Below, piece after piece: positions 11,354 to 21,702 of a stretch of DNA of 64,000 bases; the first letter of the stretch is position 1, and each line of letters starts with the position of its first letter. A model generated the notes under the pieces. It was not told where the DNA came from. It was given only the letters and a program-made list of their open reading frames with translations, and made no database searches. The DNA comes from Costus lasius (lineage: Eukaryota > Streptophyta > Magnoliopsida > Zingiberales > Costaceae), in the NCBI GenBank assembly GCA_027563935.2, contig CM050449.1, positions 71,080,556 to 71,144,555 on the forward strand, read 5' to 3'. Made by a program: the position numbers and the translations under genes.

Positions 11354-12992
11354 TGTTGGGGTATGCCCTTAAGGCTAATGTTTGAGGCCTTGGGATTGTA
11401 ACAGTATCATGTATAAACTTTTATGTTTATAAAGGCAATGGTTGTTATTCAGTTAGTTACATTGTCTGCTGCAATAATTGTACTTCTGAATAATGTCTCA
11501 ATGGTGTTCAGCTAGGCTGACATGCAGTAAAGTCCTTAGTCGATATATCTTGGTGAACATGAGACAGCCTTGATATGATTGAGACTAATATGTGTTCTAA
11601 TCTTATAGGGTGCTTCGAGCATGGATTAAGATGTAGACTCATGGGTACATTGGATGTACTGGACAGACCCTACTAGGTTATTCAATTGCTTGTCACAATG
11701 TGAATAATCCTTGATTGCAACAAGTGGCACATTTCCTCTGACTTGAGATCACTTGTGTTTCTAAATGATGATTGTCATTGTTTTGAGGTAGTTCAATATC
11801 ATTTGAAACATAATGATTATAGACTATCTTGGATGGTGAGCTTGAGTCAGGTTAGGGCACTAGTGATAGACATAGGATTGCCGTCTCCTTGTTTAAGGAG
11901 TGTGATGTTCTAAAGGGGCCCCTGGATGAGATGATTGAGAAAAGAGTATGGCCATACCCAGGTGACTATGTTCATCTGATCTAATCATGCTCATCATATT
12001 GGAGCTACAGGCTTGACACGCTTGTCCAATAAGAACATCCAGTGGCAAAGGAATCATGTATGCCTAGTGAGTTGATTCACACTTGTGCTGTGGTTTGGGT
12101 GTAGTCTTGGAAGACTCTTTTCTTTATATCGGGAGACAGTGATGTGTTGCTAGATACCCCTCACTGATCGTGATAACGTGAGTTATCGTTACCGACATTT
12201 AAAGGAAACCCTCAGGGTCGCACAATTTGATGATATGGCTTACTTAAGTCAGATCGTGTGGACTGAATTATTCAGGTTCAGTTTAAAGGGATTTAATCTC
12301 TGATTGTAAGTGAGATCTGGTCTGATCATGTTTGATTGATTAGGGCTTGAGATCGGTAAGCTTCGATTGAGAGAATGGATGCTGGATTGGTGTGATCAGG
12401 AGCATCAAGAGATCGACGGTCAGATCAAGAGCCTTAGGGTTTATTGTGGTCTGGACTGATTGCTTGGTTTATTTGGTTATTGAACCAAATCGATTTGAAC
12501 CAGCTCATTGGTTGAGCGCATGGTTCAATCTAAGAGGAGTTTGCGATTGGGGTAAACCCATGATCGCATGTGAGTAAGTGGCTTTCTATTTTTAGAAAGC
12601 ATGATCACTTACGTGACCACGCCTCATGAAACTTGCCTCTTCACGCCTTTGTCGCTAACTTGAGTATTCGGCGCTTGCATTCTCGTGTGGAGAAGTGTAG
12701 ACGACAAGAGGAAGTATTCGGCCAAGCAAGGTGATCTCTCCCTTTTCCATTCGGCAAGACAATCTTGGAGCCTTGCTAGCACAAGGAGTACTAAGGAAGA
12801 GTAGGCGACATCAATTGTGTGCGTCACCTTAGGAGAAGGAGCATTTGCGCCTTTCCTTCCAAGACACCATCTAAGCGATGGCAATGGTAAGAATCGCTTC
12901 TCATTGAAAGTTGAATATATTACATGCTATGCGATCCTTTTAGAAACCCTAGATTCCACTAGAGTTTTTGTTGCGCCTCCTATCAGGGTTTC
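11354..12992 (+). repeat. Element A 3' LTR, last 27 bp missing
   Basis: It starts TGTTGGGGTATG directly after the polypurine tract AGTGGGAGAT. It follows the 5' LTR with about nine differences until GGGTTTC, then switches at 12991-12992 to the 174-bp copy of the left flank. The terminal 27 bp corresponding to 5600-5626, including the CA end, are absent. Confidence 0.93.
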
Positions 12993-13164
12993 TCATCAGT
13001 TTTATCTTATGTTTAACATTACAGGCATGCGATCCTATAGTGATAACATAACGATAAAACAGGCATGCTTTAGTAGATATCGAATGTGAAAGGGGTGAAA
13101 CCCTAAACGCATGCACTTCTAGAATTTTGCATGGGCGGAAATAAGGATTTCAACATGATCGCAT
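12991..13164 (+). repeat. 174-bp flank repeat, copy 2 (right of element A)
   Basis: Same sequence as 3786-3959. The first two bases (TC) are shared between the A LTR and the flank, a 2-bp microhomology at the junction. From here the C LTR continues without interruption to 14184, as an empty insertion site would. Confidence 0.95.
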
Positions 13165-14184
13165 GTGGCATGAACATATGATTAACTTAAAGCCTTCATA
13201 GATCAACACAAAGATTTTACCATAGCCATTGTTTGGATGGCGACTTGGAAATAAGAGGGCGATGTGGCTCTCCTCCAAAGTGAACGCACACAAGATGGTG
13301 ATGGCTTCCTTCTTGGCGTTCCTTGTGCTAGCAAAGCTCTCCAAGGTGTCCTAGCCGTGTGAGGAGAATGAGATGCTCTCTTGGCGTGAAGTCGCTCTCC
13401 CTCAAAATGAGAGGAGTCTCGAGAGTAGAAGATGGGCGACGAGAGAAGCGTTACCCTCGAACGTGGAGGCGTGCTTCTATTTTGGAAAAAATTCAACTTC
13501 CAAAAATAGCAAGCCCTCAACGCATGATGCGTTCACTCCAAGTGAACCGATCGCCTCTTCTTCTCCCTTTGAACCATGCGTTCATATAATGAACCGGTTC
13601 TATAGAATTTGGTTCAAAGACCAAATCAAACCAAGCCTTGGTCTAGACCTTATTAAACCGAAAGGCTCAAGATCTAACCACACATCTCTTGATGCTCTTG
13701 ATCTCATCGATCTAGCATCAATTCTCTCGATCGAAGCTTACCGATCTCAAGCCCTAATCAATCAAACATGATCAGACCAGATCTCACTTACAATCAGAGT
13801 TTAAACTCCTTTAAACTGAACCAAAACAATTCAGTCCACACGATCTGACATAAGTAAGCCATATCATCAAATTGTGCGACCCTAAGGGTTTCCTTTAATG
13901 TCGGTAACGATAACTTACGTTATCACGAACAGAGAGGGGTATCTAGCAACACATCACTGTCTCCCGATATAAAGGAAAGAGTCTTCCAAGACTACACCCA
14001 AACACAGCACAAGTGTTAATTCAATTCACTAGGCATACATGTTTCCTTTGCCACTGGATGTTCTCGTTGGACAAGCGTGTCAAGCCTGTAACTCCAACAT
14101 GATGAGAGTGGTTAGATCAGATGAACATAGTCATCTGGGTATGGCCATACACTTTCTCAACCATCTCATACAGGGGGCCCCTTT
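13087..14184 (-). repeat. Element C 3' LTR, part 1
   Basis: It runs from TGAAAGGGG to the point where B inserted. The last five bases (14180-14184, ccttt) are B's left target duplication. It matches the C 5' LTR at 38779 onward with few differences. It contains the start/donor block (minus) near 13210-13230, the GNRA hairpin at 13909-13924 and a GATC-rich stretch. Short open frames here are LTR sequence, not genes. Confidence 0.93.
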
Positions 14185-15867
14185 TGTAGGAACCCCTAAT
14201 TATAGGGGAGAAACCCTAAACTTGCAATTCTAACAAGCTTTGCGGAAAAAGGGTTTCAAGATCGCATATGAATCTATAAGATCAACTTATGTTATGAAAA
14301 GGAATCATACCAACGCCATGGATTTGGAAGTCGGTTTGGAAGAAGAGATCAAACTAGGTCTCCTCCACAAGCCCACACACAAGATGAAGATGCTCACTTC
14401 CTTGAGATCTCTTGTGCTAGCAAGACCCTCAAGCCTTCTTGTCGAATGGAAGGGGATGATGAATCTCCTTGTTGCCGAGAGCTTCACTTGCCTCGCCTCT
14501 CCTTCTCGTCGTCAACCACACCTCAACGAAATTGTCCAAGGCGTTCAAGAGAAGAGCACAAACGCTTATGCGTTTAGGCGTTTTTTGTGAAACCGGCCAT
14601 GATGACTTTCCATAAATGGAAGCTCATCATGCCATGCGCTCAAGCCAACCTCAAACGCATTTGAGCATTGAACCATGCGTTCACAATTGTGAACCGGTTC
14701 AAGCTAAACCGTTTCAATCGACTTTGGTTCATGAACCAAACCGAAATGGCTCAAGCCATGTGGTCTAGACCATATTGAACCCCAAGGCTCATGATCTAAC
14801 CGTTCATCACCTGATGCCCCTGATCTCTTCGATCTAGCATCATCTCTCTCGATCCAAGCTTACCGATCTCAAGCCCTAATCAATCAAACATGATCAGGCT
14901 AGATCTCACTTACAATCAGAGATTAAATCCCCTTAAACTGAACCCAAAGAATTCAGTCCACACGATCTGACTCAAGTAAGCCATATCATCATATTGTGCG
15001 ACCCTGAGGGTTTCCTCTAAATGTCGGTAACGATAACTTACGTTATCACGATCAGTGAGGGGTATCTAGCAACACATCACTGTCTCCCGATATAAAGGAA
15101 AGAGTCTTCCAAGACTACTCCCAAACCAAGGCACAAGTGTGACTCTATTCACAAGGCATACATTTATCCTTTGCCACTGGATGTTCTTATTGGACAAGCA
15201 TGTCAAGCTTGTAACTCCAACACGATGAGCATGATTAGATCAGATGAACATAGTCATCTGGGTATGGCCATACACTTCCTCAATCATCTCATATAAAGGG
15301 GGCCCTTTAGAACATCACACTCCTTAAACAAGGATACGGCAATCCTTTATCTATCACAAGTGCCCTAACCTGACTCAAGCTCACCATCCAAGATAGTCTA
15401 TAATCATTATGTTTCAAATGATATTGAACTACCTCAAGACAATGACAATCATCATTTAGAAACACAAGTGATCTCAAGTCAGAGGACATGTGCCACTTGC
15501 TGCTTACAAGGATCATTCACATTGTGACAAGCAATGGAATATCCCAGTAGGGTCTGTCCAGTACATCCAATGTACCCATGAGTCTACATCTTATTCCATG
15601 CTCGAAGCATCCTATAAGATTAGCACTCATATTAGTCTCCATCATATCAAGGCTGTCTCATGTTCACCAAGATATCTCGACTAAGGACATACAGCCTGTC
15701 AGCCTAGCTGAACAGCTTTGAGACATTATTCAGAAGCACACTCATTGCAGCAGACAAGGTAACAACCTGAATAATAACCATGCCTTTCATAAACATAAGA
15801 GTTTATTACATAATACTTTTACAATCCCAAAGGCCTCAAACATTAGCCTTAAGGGCATACTCCAACA
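14185..15867 (-). repeat. Element B 3' LTR (1,683 bp)
   Basis: On the plus strand it begins TGTAGGAACCCC and ends ACTCCAACA. A CCCCTA-ATTA-TAGGGG inverted repeat (14193-14208) sits eight bases from the U5 end, and the GNRA hairpin is at 15032-15047. It appears identical to the 5' LTR at 21703-23385. Confidence 0.96.
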
Positions 15868-15880
15868 ATCTCCCACTTGC
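15868..15880 (-). other. Polypurine tract of element B
   Basis: On the minus strand GCAAGTGGGAGAT directly abuts the 3' LTR. It is the plus-strand primer and is identical in A, C and D. It lies only a few bases after the gag-pol stop, so there is no room for an additional (env-like) gene. Confidence 0.9.
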
Positions 15881-15887
15881 ACTTAAT

Positions 15888-18800
15888 CTAATGGTTGAGA
15901 AATCTCAAACCCATATTATTACAGTGCTTCTCATGCTTCTGCTGCGCCAGAGGCTTGGTAAGCGGGTCTGCCAGATTGTCATCTGTATGAACCTTGCAAA
16001 TCTTGATCTCGCCACGATCAATGATCTCCCGGATCAAGTGAAACCGTCTCTGTATGTGCTTGGACTTCTGGTGCGACCGCGGTTCCTTTGCTTGTGCTAT
16101 AGCTCCAGTGTTATCACAAAAGATAACCAAAGGATCTGCACTCGAAGGAACGACACCAAGTTCTCTCACGAACTTACGAATCCACACTGCCTCCTTGGAT
16201 GCTTCCGAGGCTGCAACATACTCGGCTTCTGTTGTGGAATCAGCAACAGTTGACTGTTTGAAACTTTTCCACACCACTGCTCCACCATTCAAGCTAAAAA
16301 CATAGCCTGATTGCGATCGGAAATCATCCTGGTCCGACTGGAACGAAGCGTCAGTATATCCCTCTATACTGAGTTCTTCCTGACCACCATATATCAAGAA
16401 CATATCTTTGGTCCTCCGCAGATATTTTAAAATGTTCTTGACTGCAATCCAGTGCGCCAAACCTGGATTACTTTGGAATCGACTGGTCACGCTTAACCCG
16501 TAAGCGACGTCTGGGCGAGTACACAACATCGCATACATAATGGACCCAATAGCCGAAGCATAAGGCGTATTGTCCATTTCATCTTTCTCAGTCTGTGTTT
16601 GTGGACACTGACTCTTCGAAAGATTCAGACCATGTCTGACTGGAAGATATCCACGTTTAGAATTCTCTAAATGGAATCTCTCCAGGACTTTATCGATGTA
16701 AGTACTCTGGCACAGCCCGAGAAGCCTCTTAGATCTATCCCGGTAGATCTTCACACCTAGTACATAGGCTGCTTCTCCTAGATCTTTCATTTGAAAACAT
16801 TTTCCTAACCATGCCTTAACAGCATGCAGTTCAGGAATATCGTTTCCAATGATCAAGATATCATCGACGTAGAGGATTAGGAATGTAATCACGCTCCCAC
16901 TAAACCTCTTATATACACACGGGTCATCCTCGTTCTTGATGAAACCAAACTCAGAGATTGATTCATCAAAACGAATATTCCAGCTTCTTGATGCTTGTTT
17001 CAGTCCATAAATGGACTTCTTTAACTTGCATATTTTATGACGATCTGATGGATTAGTGAAACCTTCCGGTTGTGTCATATACACATCCTCATCCAGATTT
17101 CCATTAAGGAAAGCTGTTTTCACATCCATCTGCCAGATCTCATAATCGTAATATGCAGCTATCGCGAAAAGAATCCGAATAGACTTAAACATGGCTACAG
17201 GTGAGAAAGTTTCATCATAATCTATCCCGTAGATTTGTTTGAAACCTTTCGCAACTAGCCTGCCTTTATAGGTAACCACGTTACCATCCATGTCAATCTT
17301 CTTCTTGAAGATCCATTTACAGCCTATAGGGATTACTCCCGGAGGCGGATCAACCAAATCCCAGACTTGGTTATCTGACATGGAGTCCATCTCGGCTCGC
17401 ATAGCATCAAGCCATCTAGCTGACTCCGGTCCACTGACCGCATCCGCATAAGTTAGGGGTTCATCATTATCAATGATGTAGACTCCGTCATAGCGCTCAG
17501 GCTGTCGACGGATCCTACCCGATCTTTGCGGTTCCCGTGATATCTGAGCCTCAGGTTGTCCAATAACCTGCTCTACCGGCTCAGGCACATCCAACTCTGC
17601 TTGACTACTTTGTCCTTCCTCTGGATTCTCATCCAGCTTTATTTCTCTCCCACTGGCCTCTTGCAGAATAAATTCCTTCTCAAGAAATACGGCCGTCCGA
17701 GCAACAAATACCTTGTTCTCCTTGGGATCGTAGAAATAATAACCCTTAGTTTCCTTAGGGTAACCGACAAAGATGCATTTGTCAGATCTGCTCTCTAGTT
17801 TCCCAGAGGCGAGCTTTTTGACATAAGCCTCGCAACCCCAGATCCTGATAAATGTCAAGCTAGGCTGTTTCCCATACCATAACTCATATGGCGTCTTTAA
17901 AACTGCCTTGGATGGCACTCGGTTTAGTACCTTTGCAGCTGTTTCCAGTGCAAAACCCCAAAAGGAGTATGGAAGAGTAGCCTGACTCATCATAGAACGA
18001 ACCATATCAAGTAACGTTCTATTTCTCCTCTCGGACACACCATTCCATTGCGGTGTTCCTGGCGGAGTGAGCTGTGAGATAATCCCACACTCTTTCAGAT
18101 AGTCAGTAAACGCATGACTCAGGTATTCACCACCTCGATCTGAACGAAGTGCCTTGATATTTCGGCCTAGCTGATTTTGTACTTCATTTTTGAACTCTTT
18201 GAACTTGTCAAAAGATTCACTTTTATGTCTCATTAAATAGACATATCCATACCTACTGAAATCATCAGTAAAGGTAATGAAGTACTGATAGCCACCTCTG
18301 GCATGTTTACCAAAAGGCCCACACACATCACTGTGTATTAGGTCCAGTAAACCTGAAGCCCTTTGACCTTTGTGAGGAAAAGGAGACTTCGTCATTTTAC
18401 CCATCAAACAAGCTTTGCATGTATCAATCTCCTCATAGGAGAATGATCCCAGCAGTCCATGATCATGCAACCGCTTAATGCGCTTCTCGTTTATATGGCC
18501 TAAACGACTATGCCATAACAAGGTGCTGTCATCAGCATACTTGGCTTTCTTATTATCAATATTTTGTATAGAATTGTCCATGTCCAACATGTATAACCCA
18601 TTGTTAATTGAACCAGTTGCATACACAATATTATCACGAGATAAAACACACTTTGAAATCTTGCATTCAAAGGCAAATCCTTTCCTGACAAGAGCAGGAA
18701 TAGAGATAATATTCTTTGTGATACTTGGTACAAAATAACAATTGTTTAATTCTAATACAATGCCAGATGGTAAAGAAATGAAATAGTCTCCTACAGCAAC

Positions 18801-19772
18801 AGCAGCAACCCGTGCCCCGTTTCCAACGCGTAGGTCTACCTCATGCTGTCCCACCTGCCTTCTTCTCTTGAGTTCCTGTACATTTGAACAAATGTGAACT
18901 CCACATGCAGTGTCCAACACCCATGATATAGAAGAAGATGAAAACATGACCTCAGTCACATATATACCTGAGCCAGAAGCGATGCTTCCCCTCTTATCTC
19001 CTTGGAGCGCTTTACAGTCCTTTTTCCAGTGACCCAGCTGGCCACAGTGGAAACACCTGTTGTCCTTTGACCGCTTCACCTTCTGTTTCAGGGCCTTGCT
19101 GTAATTCTTGACAGGGGCCTTGCCCTTCTTCCCCTTCTTCTTGTTCCTAAAAGGAACCATCAAGACAGAGGTTGAAGGCTTACCCTTCAGAGTTTCCTCA
19201 GTTGTCAAGAGCATATTCAGCAGCTCTGCCGGCGTACAATCGATCTTGTTCATATTAAAGTTAATGATGAACGGATCGAAAGAAGGCGGAAGAGACTGCA
19301 GAATAATGTCCACAGCAAGTTCCTGGTTGATGGTATGCCCCAGTTTCTCCAGAGCCTCCTTGTGCCCAATCATCTTGAGCACGTGAGCTCCCACTGGGCT
19401 CCCCTCAGCCAGTTTGCTCTGAAAGAAGAGCTTCGTCAGATTATAGCGTTCAGTCCTCGCCTGTGCAGCATACAGCATCTTGAGGTTCGCTATAATTTCT
19501 ATAGCCGACATGTCCTCATGCTGACGCTGCAGCGGTGGCGTCATAGACGCTAGCATCAGGCAAGCGACATCAATGCTATCATTGACGTGCTTTTCGTAGG
19601 CATCCCGAACCGCCCTTGCGGCGTTCGGAGCGGGCTGCGGCGGTATCGCCGTCTCGAGGACATACAGTTTCCTCTCTGCCTTAAGAACAATCTTAAGGTG
19701 TCCGAACCAGTCAGAGAAGTTCGGCCCAGCAAACTTCTCCCTTTCCAGTAGGGATCGCACATTGAAGCTCAT
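15888..19772 (-). CDS. gag-pol: Gag-Pol polyprotein of element B, 1,294 aa, intact
   Basis: One frame encodes all proteins needed for copia transposition in cytoplasmic virus-like particles and for integration. Gag occupies about residues 1-270 and ends in a CCHC knuckle, C239-x2-C242-x4-H247-x4-C252. The aspartic protease has D287-T-A-C-G. The GAG-pre-integrase region (WHSRLGHIN) is near 417-470. Integrase has D482, D545 and E581, giving the D-x35-E spacing. RT has Y968-V-D-D971, and the C-terminal RNase H has D1141, E1182/E1184 and D1220. The length equals that of D. The start is the ATG after GAACACC, shared with A and D. An alternative, LTR-encoded start reached by splicing would add ten residues. 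No frameshift separates gag from pol. Confidence 0.97.
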   Translation of the reverse strand: MSFNVRSLLEREKFAGPNFSDWFGHLKIVLKAERKLYVLETAIPPQPAPNAARAVRDAYEKHVNDSIDVACLMLASMTPPLQRQHEDMSAIEIIANLKMLYAAQARTERYNLTKLFFQSKLAEGSPVGAHVLKMIGHKEALEKLGHTINQELAVDIILQSLPPSFDPFIINFNMNKIDCTPAELLNMLLTTEETLKGKPSTSVLMVPFRNKKKGKKGKAPVKNYSKALKQKVKRSKDNRCFHCGQLGHWKKDCKALQGDKRGSIASGSGIYVTEVMFSSSSISWVLDTACGVHICSNVQELKRRRQVGQHEVDLRVGNGARVAAVAVGDYFISLPSGIVLELNNCYFVPSITKNIISIPALVRKGFAFECKISKCVLSRDNIVYATGSINNGLYMLDMDNSIQNIDNKKAKYADDSTLLWHSRLGHINEKRIKRLHDHGLLGSFSYEEIDTCKACLMGKMTKSPFPHKGQRASGLLDLIHSDVCGPFGKHARGGYQYFITFTDDFSRYGYVYLMRHKSESFDKFKEFKNEVQNQLGRNIKALRSDRGGEYLSHAFTDYLKECGIISQLTPPGTPQWNGVSERRNRTLLDMVRSMMSQATLPYSFWGFALETAAKVLNRVPSKAVLKTPYELWYGKQPSLTFIRIWGCEAYVKKLASGKLESRSDKCIFVGYPKETKGYYFYDPKENKVFVARTAVFLEKEFILQEASGREIKLDENPEEGQSSQAELDVPEPVEQVIGQPEAQISREPQRSGRIRRQPERYDGVYIIDNDEPLTYADAVSGPESARWLDAMRAEMDSMSDNQVWDLVDPPPGVIPIGCKWIFKKKIDMDGNVVTYKGRLVAKGFKQIYGIDYDETFSPVAMFKSIRILFAIAAYYDYEIWQMDVKTAFLNGNLDEDVYMTQPEGFTNPSDRHKICKLKKSIYGLKQASRSWNIRFDESISEFGFIKNEDDPCVYKRFSGSVITFLILYVDDILIIGNDIPELHAVKAWLGKCFQMKDLGEAAYVLGVKIYRDRSKRLLGLCQSTYIDKVLERFHLENSKRGYLPVRHGLNLSKSQCPQTQTEKDEMDNTPYASAIGSIMYAMLCTRPDVAYGLSVTSRFQSNPGLAHWIAVKNILKYLRRTKDMFLIYGGQEELSIEGYTDASFQSDQDDFRSQSGYVFSLNGGAVVWKSFKQSTVADSTTEAEYVAASEASKEAVWIRKFVRELGVVPSSADPLVIFCDNTGAIAQAKEPRSHQKSKHIQRRFHLIREIIDRGEIKICKVHTDDNLADPLTKPLAQQKHEKHCNNMGLRFLNH

Positions 19773-20652
19773 GGTGTTCGTTGCTGCAGGAATCTACAAC
19801 AAGCAAGAACAGCAAGGTCAGTATCAATGTTCAGAATCAATCTAGGACTTAAGAAAGATTCTTTTTCTCACTATTTTGTCTGACTGAAAAATCCAGTAAA
19901 CAGTCCGAAAGAGTAACACTCTTTTAGTGAGATGGGATCCAGATTTCATACTTGGTCTCCGCGTCCCGCTCAGGCGAGATAAGATGCACAGAGATGACAA
20001 GCACTAATTTCTGGTAGGCTGTCCCAGCCAATCGCCAACCCGTGCGATTCCCCTTCATCTTGGCAATCCAGCAGACTGTGCCAACTGAGTTGGTACAACA
20101 CAGTCTCTGATCCCAGAGATGGCTGCCTCCATGTGCTACCATATGCGCCACATATGTAGTCTACATGGTCAAGCTGACCCGACCTACTCCCTGGACCACC
20201 ACGTGCTATGCTGAGCAACGAGAGGGGATAAATCCCAACTCTGTAACACGCAGGTGAAATCCGGCACCGTCTGAAGATAGATGGACGTGCCCACTGAGTG
20301 GGTTCAACACGGCTCCAACGATAGTCAGAAAGGTGAGGTTTCGCGTCAGAAGGCTTACGAGCTTGATATGTTAGCGTTGGATTTTAGCGGTCTTTTATCT
20401 TCTTACTATCAGGCATATCCTATGGCTATAGCAGAAGATAAACATAAACATGCAACTCTAATTATTTGCAATAAGTAGAAAGCATGATCTTATGTGGTAA
20501 AAGCCCATGAACCCTAGTAAGACCTTAATTTTACTTAAGTCTTCACTTGAGCTCCTTGGCATCTCATCTGGTCCAACCTAGGGCCCTAGCGCCAAGAGCA
20601 CCTCAGGTGCGCCACCAGCTGAATGCCCCTTTATGATGTGTGCATTTGTACT

Positions 20653-20747
20653 CTTGTCTAATCAAAGTACATTTGATCTATCTAGACAAGGTTGACACAC
20701 AGGTCAACAACATTTCATAAATTAAAACAATGTGATTCGCAGATCAC
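20653..20747 (-). promoter_or_regulatory. Triple stem-loop in element B leader
   Basis: Minus-strand reading: H1 GTGAT-CTGCGA-ATCAC (20732-20747), H2 GTTGAC-CTGTGT-GTCAAC (20691-20708, one extra base pair), H3 outer stem CTTGTCT/AGACAAG with inner stem GATCAAA/TTTGATT (20653-20690). The C-G pair in the inner stem replaces the T-A pair of A and D, so pairing is kept. Confidence 0.6.
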
Positions 20748-21401
20748 AAATTAATTTACAATTTAAACCCAGGCACGCAGGCCCCAGCACAGCACACAAT
20801 AGGGCAACCCACATAAGACTAAATAGACAAGCATCATGGCATCAAATCATCTTGTGATCCAATCAAGAAATTAAATTTTGAAAAACCCCATGGCATCAAT
20901 TTTAATTTCCTTACGAGCCCTACAACCTTACAATGGTCCATTGATAGGGATCCACTCATCCATCTAGTTAGATCCTTTGCCCTTGCATGCACCGAGTCCT
21001 AACTGACCCGAGTTGACCTAATGGTCAACCATGCATGCCCCAAGGGCTGAACCACCCCATGAGTTTTTGGCAAGCGCGGTGTGACCCCCGGGCCTAACTC
21101 AAGTGTGTTCAGTAGTTGTCTCAACCAGACCTCGCTACACGCCCTAGATGCAGTCAACCTATAGCCACCTTGTGCTTGCGCATAGGTGCCATTGGGTCAA
21201 CCCATCTGAGCTGTCAGATGGTCTGATCAGACTTGGATCTAACCTAGTGGTGACTTCAACCCCATCAACCCATCTAAGGGTTTAATGTAGTGGCACCTTA
21301 GATCTAATTATGCGCGCAAGATGTAAGGTTTTAGAAAACATTTAGAACATGCGCAATGATACAAACAAACAACATGCTTGCATATAACCCTTAGATCTAA
21401 G

Positions 21402-21467
21402 GGGGGTCCTCTTCAAGGAGGAGCGCATACTTTAGGGGGTCCCCTTCAAGGGGGAGCGCATACTTTA
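21402..21467 (-). repeat. Two 33-bp repeats with hairpins in element B leader
   Basis: Two tandem units, 21402-21434 and 21435-21467, have the form GGGGGTCC(T/C)CTTCAAGG followed by AGCGCATACTTTA. Each folds into a hairpin; the first has CCTC/GAGG and the second CCCC/GGGG, a compensatory change. The second unit matches the inverted repeat at the U5 end of D and I. Confidence 0.75.
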
Positions 21468-21506
21468 TCAAAGCCATGATACAAGCGCAACTTAAAGCAT
21501 GATATC

Positions 21507-21610
21507 ATGCGCAACTTCATGAAAGCAAGATACATGCGCAACCTCATGAAAACAAGATACATGCGCAACCTCATGAAAACAAAGCATGCTCAACCTCATG
21601 AAAACAAAGC
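21507..21610 (-). repeat. Minisatellite, about four 25-27-bp units, element B leader
   Basis: Units start at 21507, 21534, 21561 and 21586. The core is ATGCGCAACCTCATGAAAAC, followed by AAGATAC or AAAGC. Not seen in the leaders of A, C or D. Confidence 0.8.
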
Positions 21611-21688
21611 ATGCTTCAAGTAAAAGTAAGCGCAACTTGAATGTATGGATCACAAATAAGCAATCATATAGATCATATCAAGAGCCTA

Positions 21689-21700
21689 GCTCTGATACCA
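21689..21700 (-). other. Primer binding site of element B
   Basis: Minus-strand TGGTATCAGAGC, a perfect 12-nt match to the tRNA-iMet 3' end complement, two bases from the 5' LTR. Confidence 0.92.
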
Positions 21701-21702
21701 AT

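Larger units (their letters stand above)
3960..12992 (+). mobile_element. Element A: Ty1/copia (Angela-like), plus strand, defective
   Basis: Layout: 5' LTR 3960-5626, primer site 5628-5640, leader, broken gag-pol 7448-11333, polypurine tract, 3' LTR 11354-12992. The 3' LTR lacks its last 27 bp and is joined to a second copy of the left flank instead of a normal 5-bp target duplication. The LTRs differ at about nine sites over 1.64 kb by eye (about 0.5%), yet the ORF carries four frameshifts and two stops. A lies in the 3' LTR of C, 78 bp from its end. Confidence 0.93.
19773..21688 (-). other. Element B leader (1.9 kb)
   Basis: Contains the splice-acceptor context (intron end at 19794-19795, minus strand), the paired hairpins (20074-20105 and 20286-20311), the triple stem-loop (20653-20747) and two tandem-repeat blocks near the primer site. 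Compared with A, C and D it lacks about 90 bp carrying the tRNA-like module (expected near 20620-20640). No open frame of note. Confidence 0.85.

Noticed and set aside
14240..14590. 116-codon frame in the B LTR, repeated identically at 21758-22108
   Set aside because: It lies inside both LTRs of B, so the identity reflects LTR identity. No homologous frame in other LTR subtypes and no recognisable domain.
21507..21610. CRISPR-like array
   Set aside because: Head-to-tail minisatellite without spacers, in a plant retrotransposon leader.
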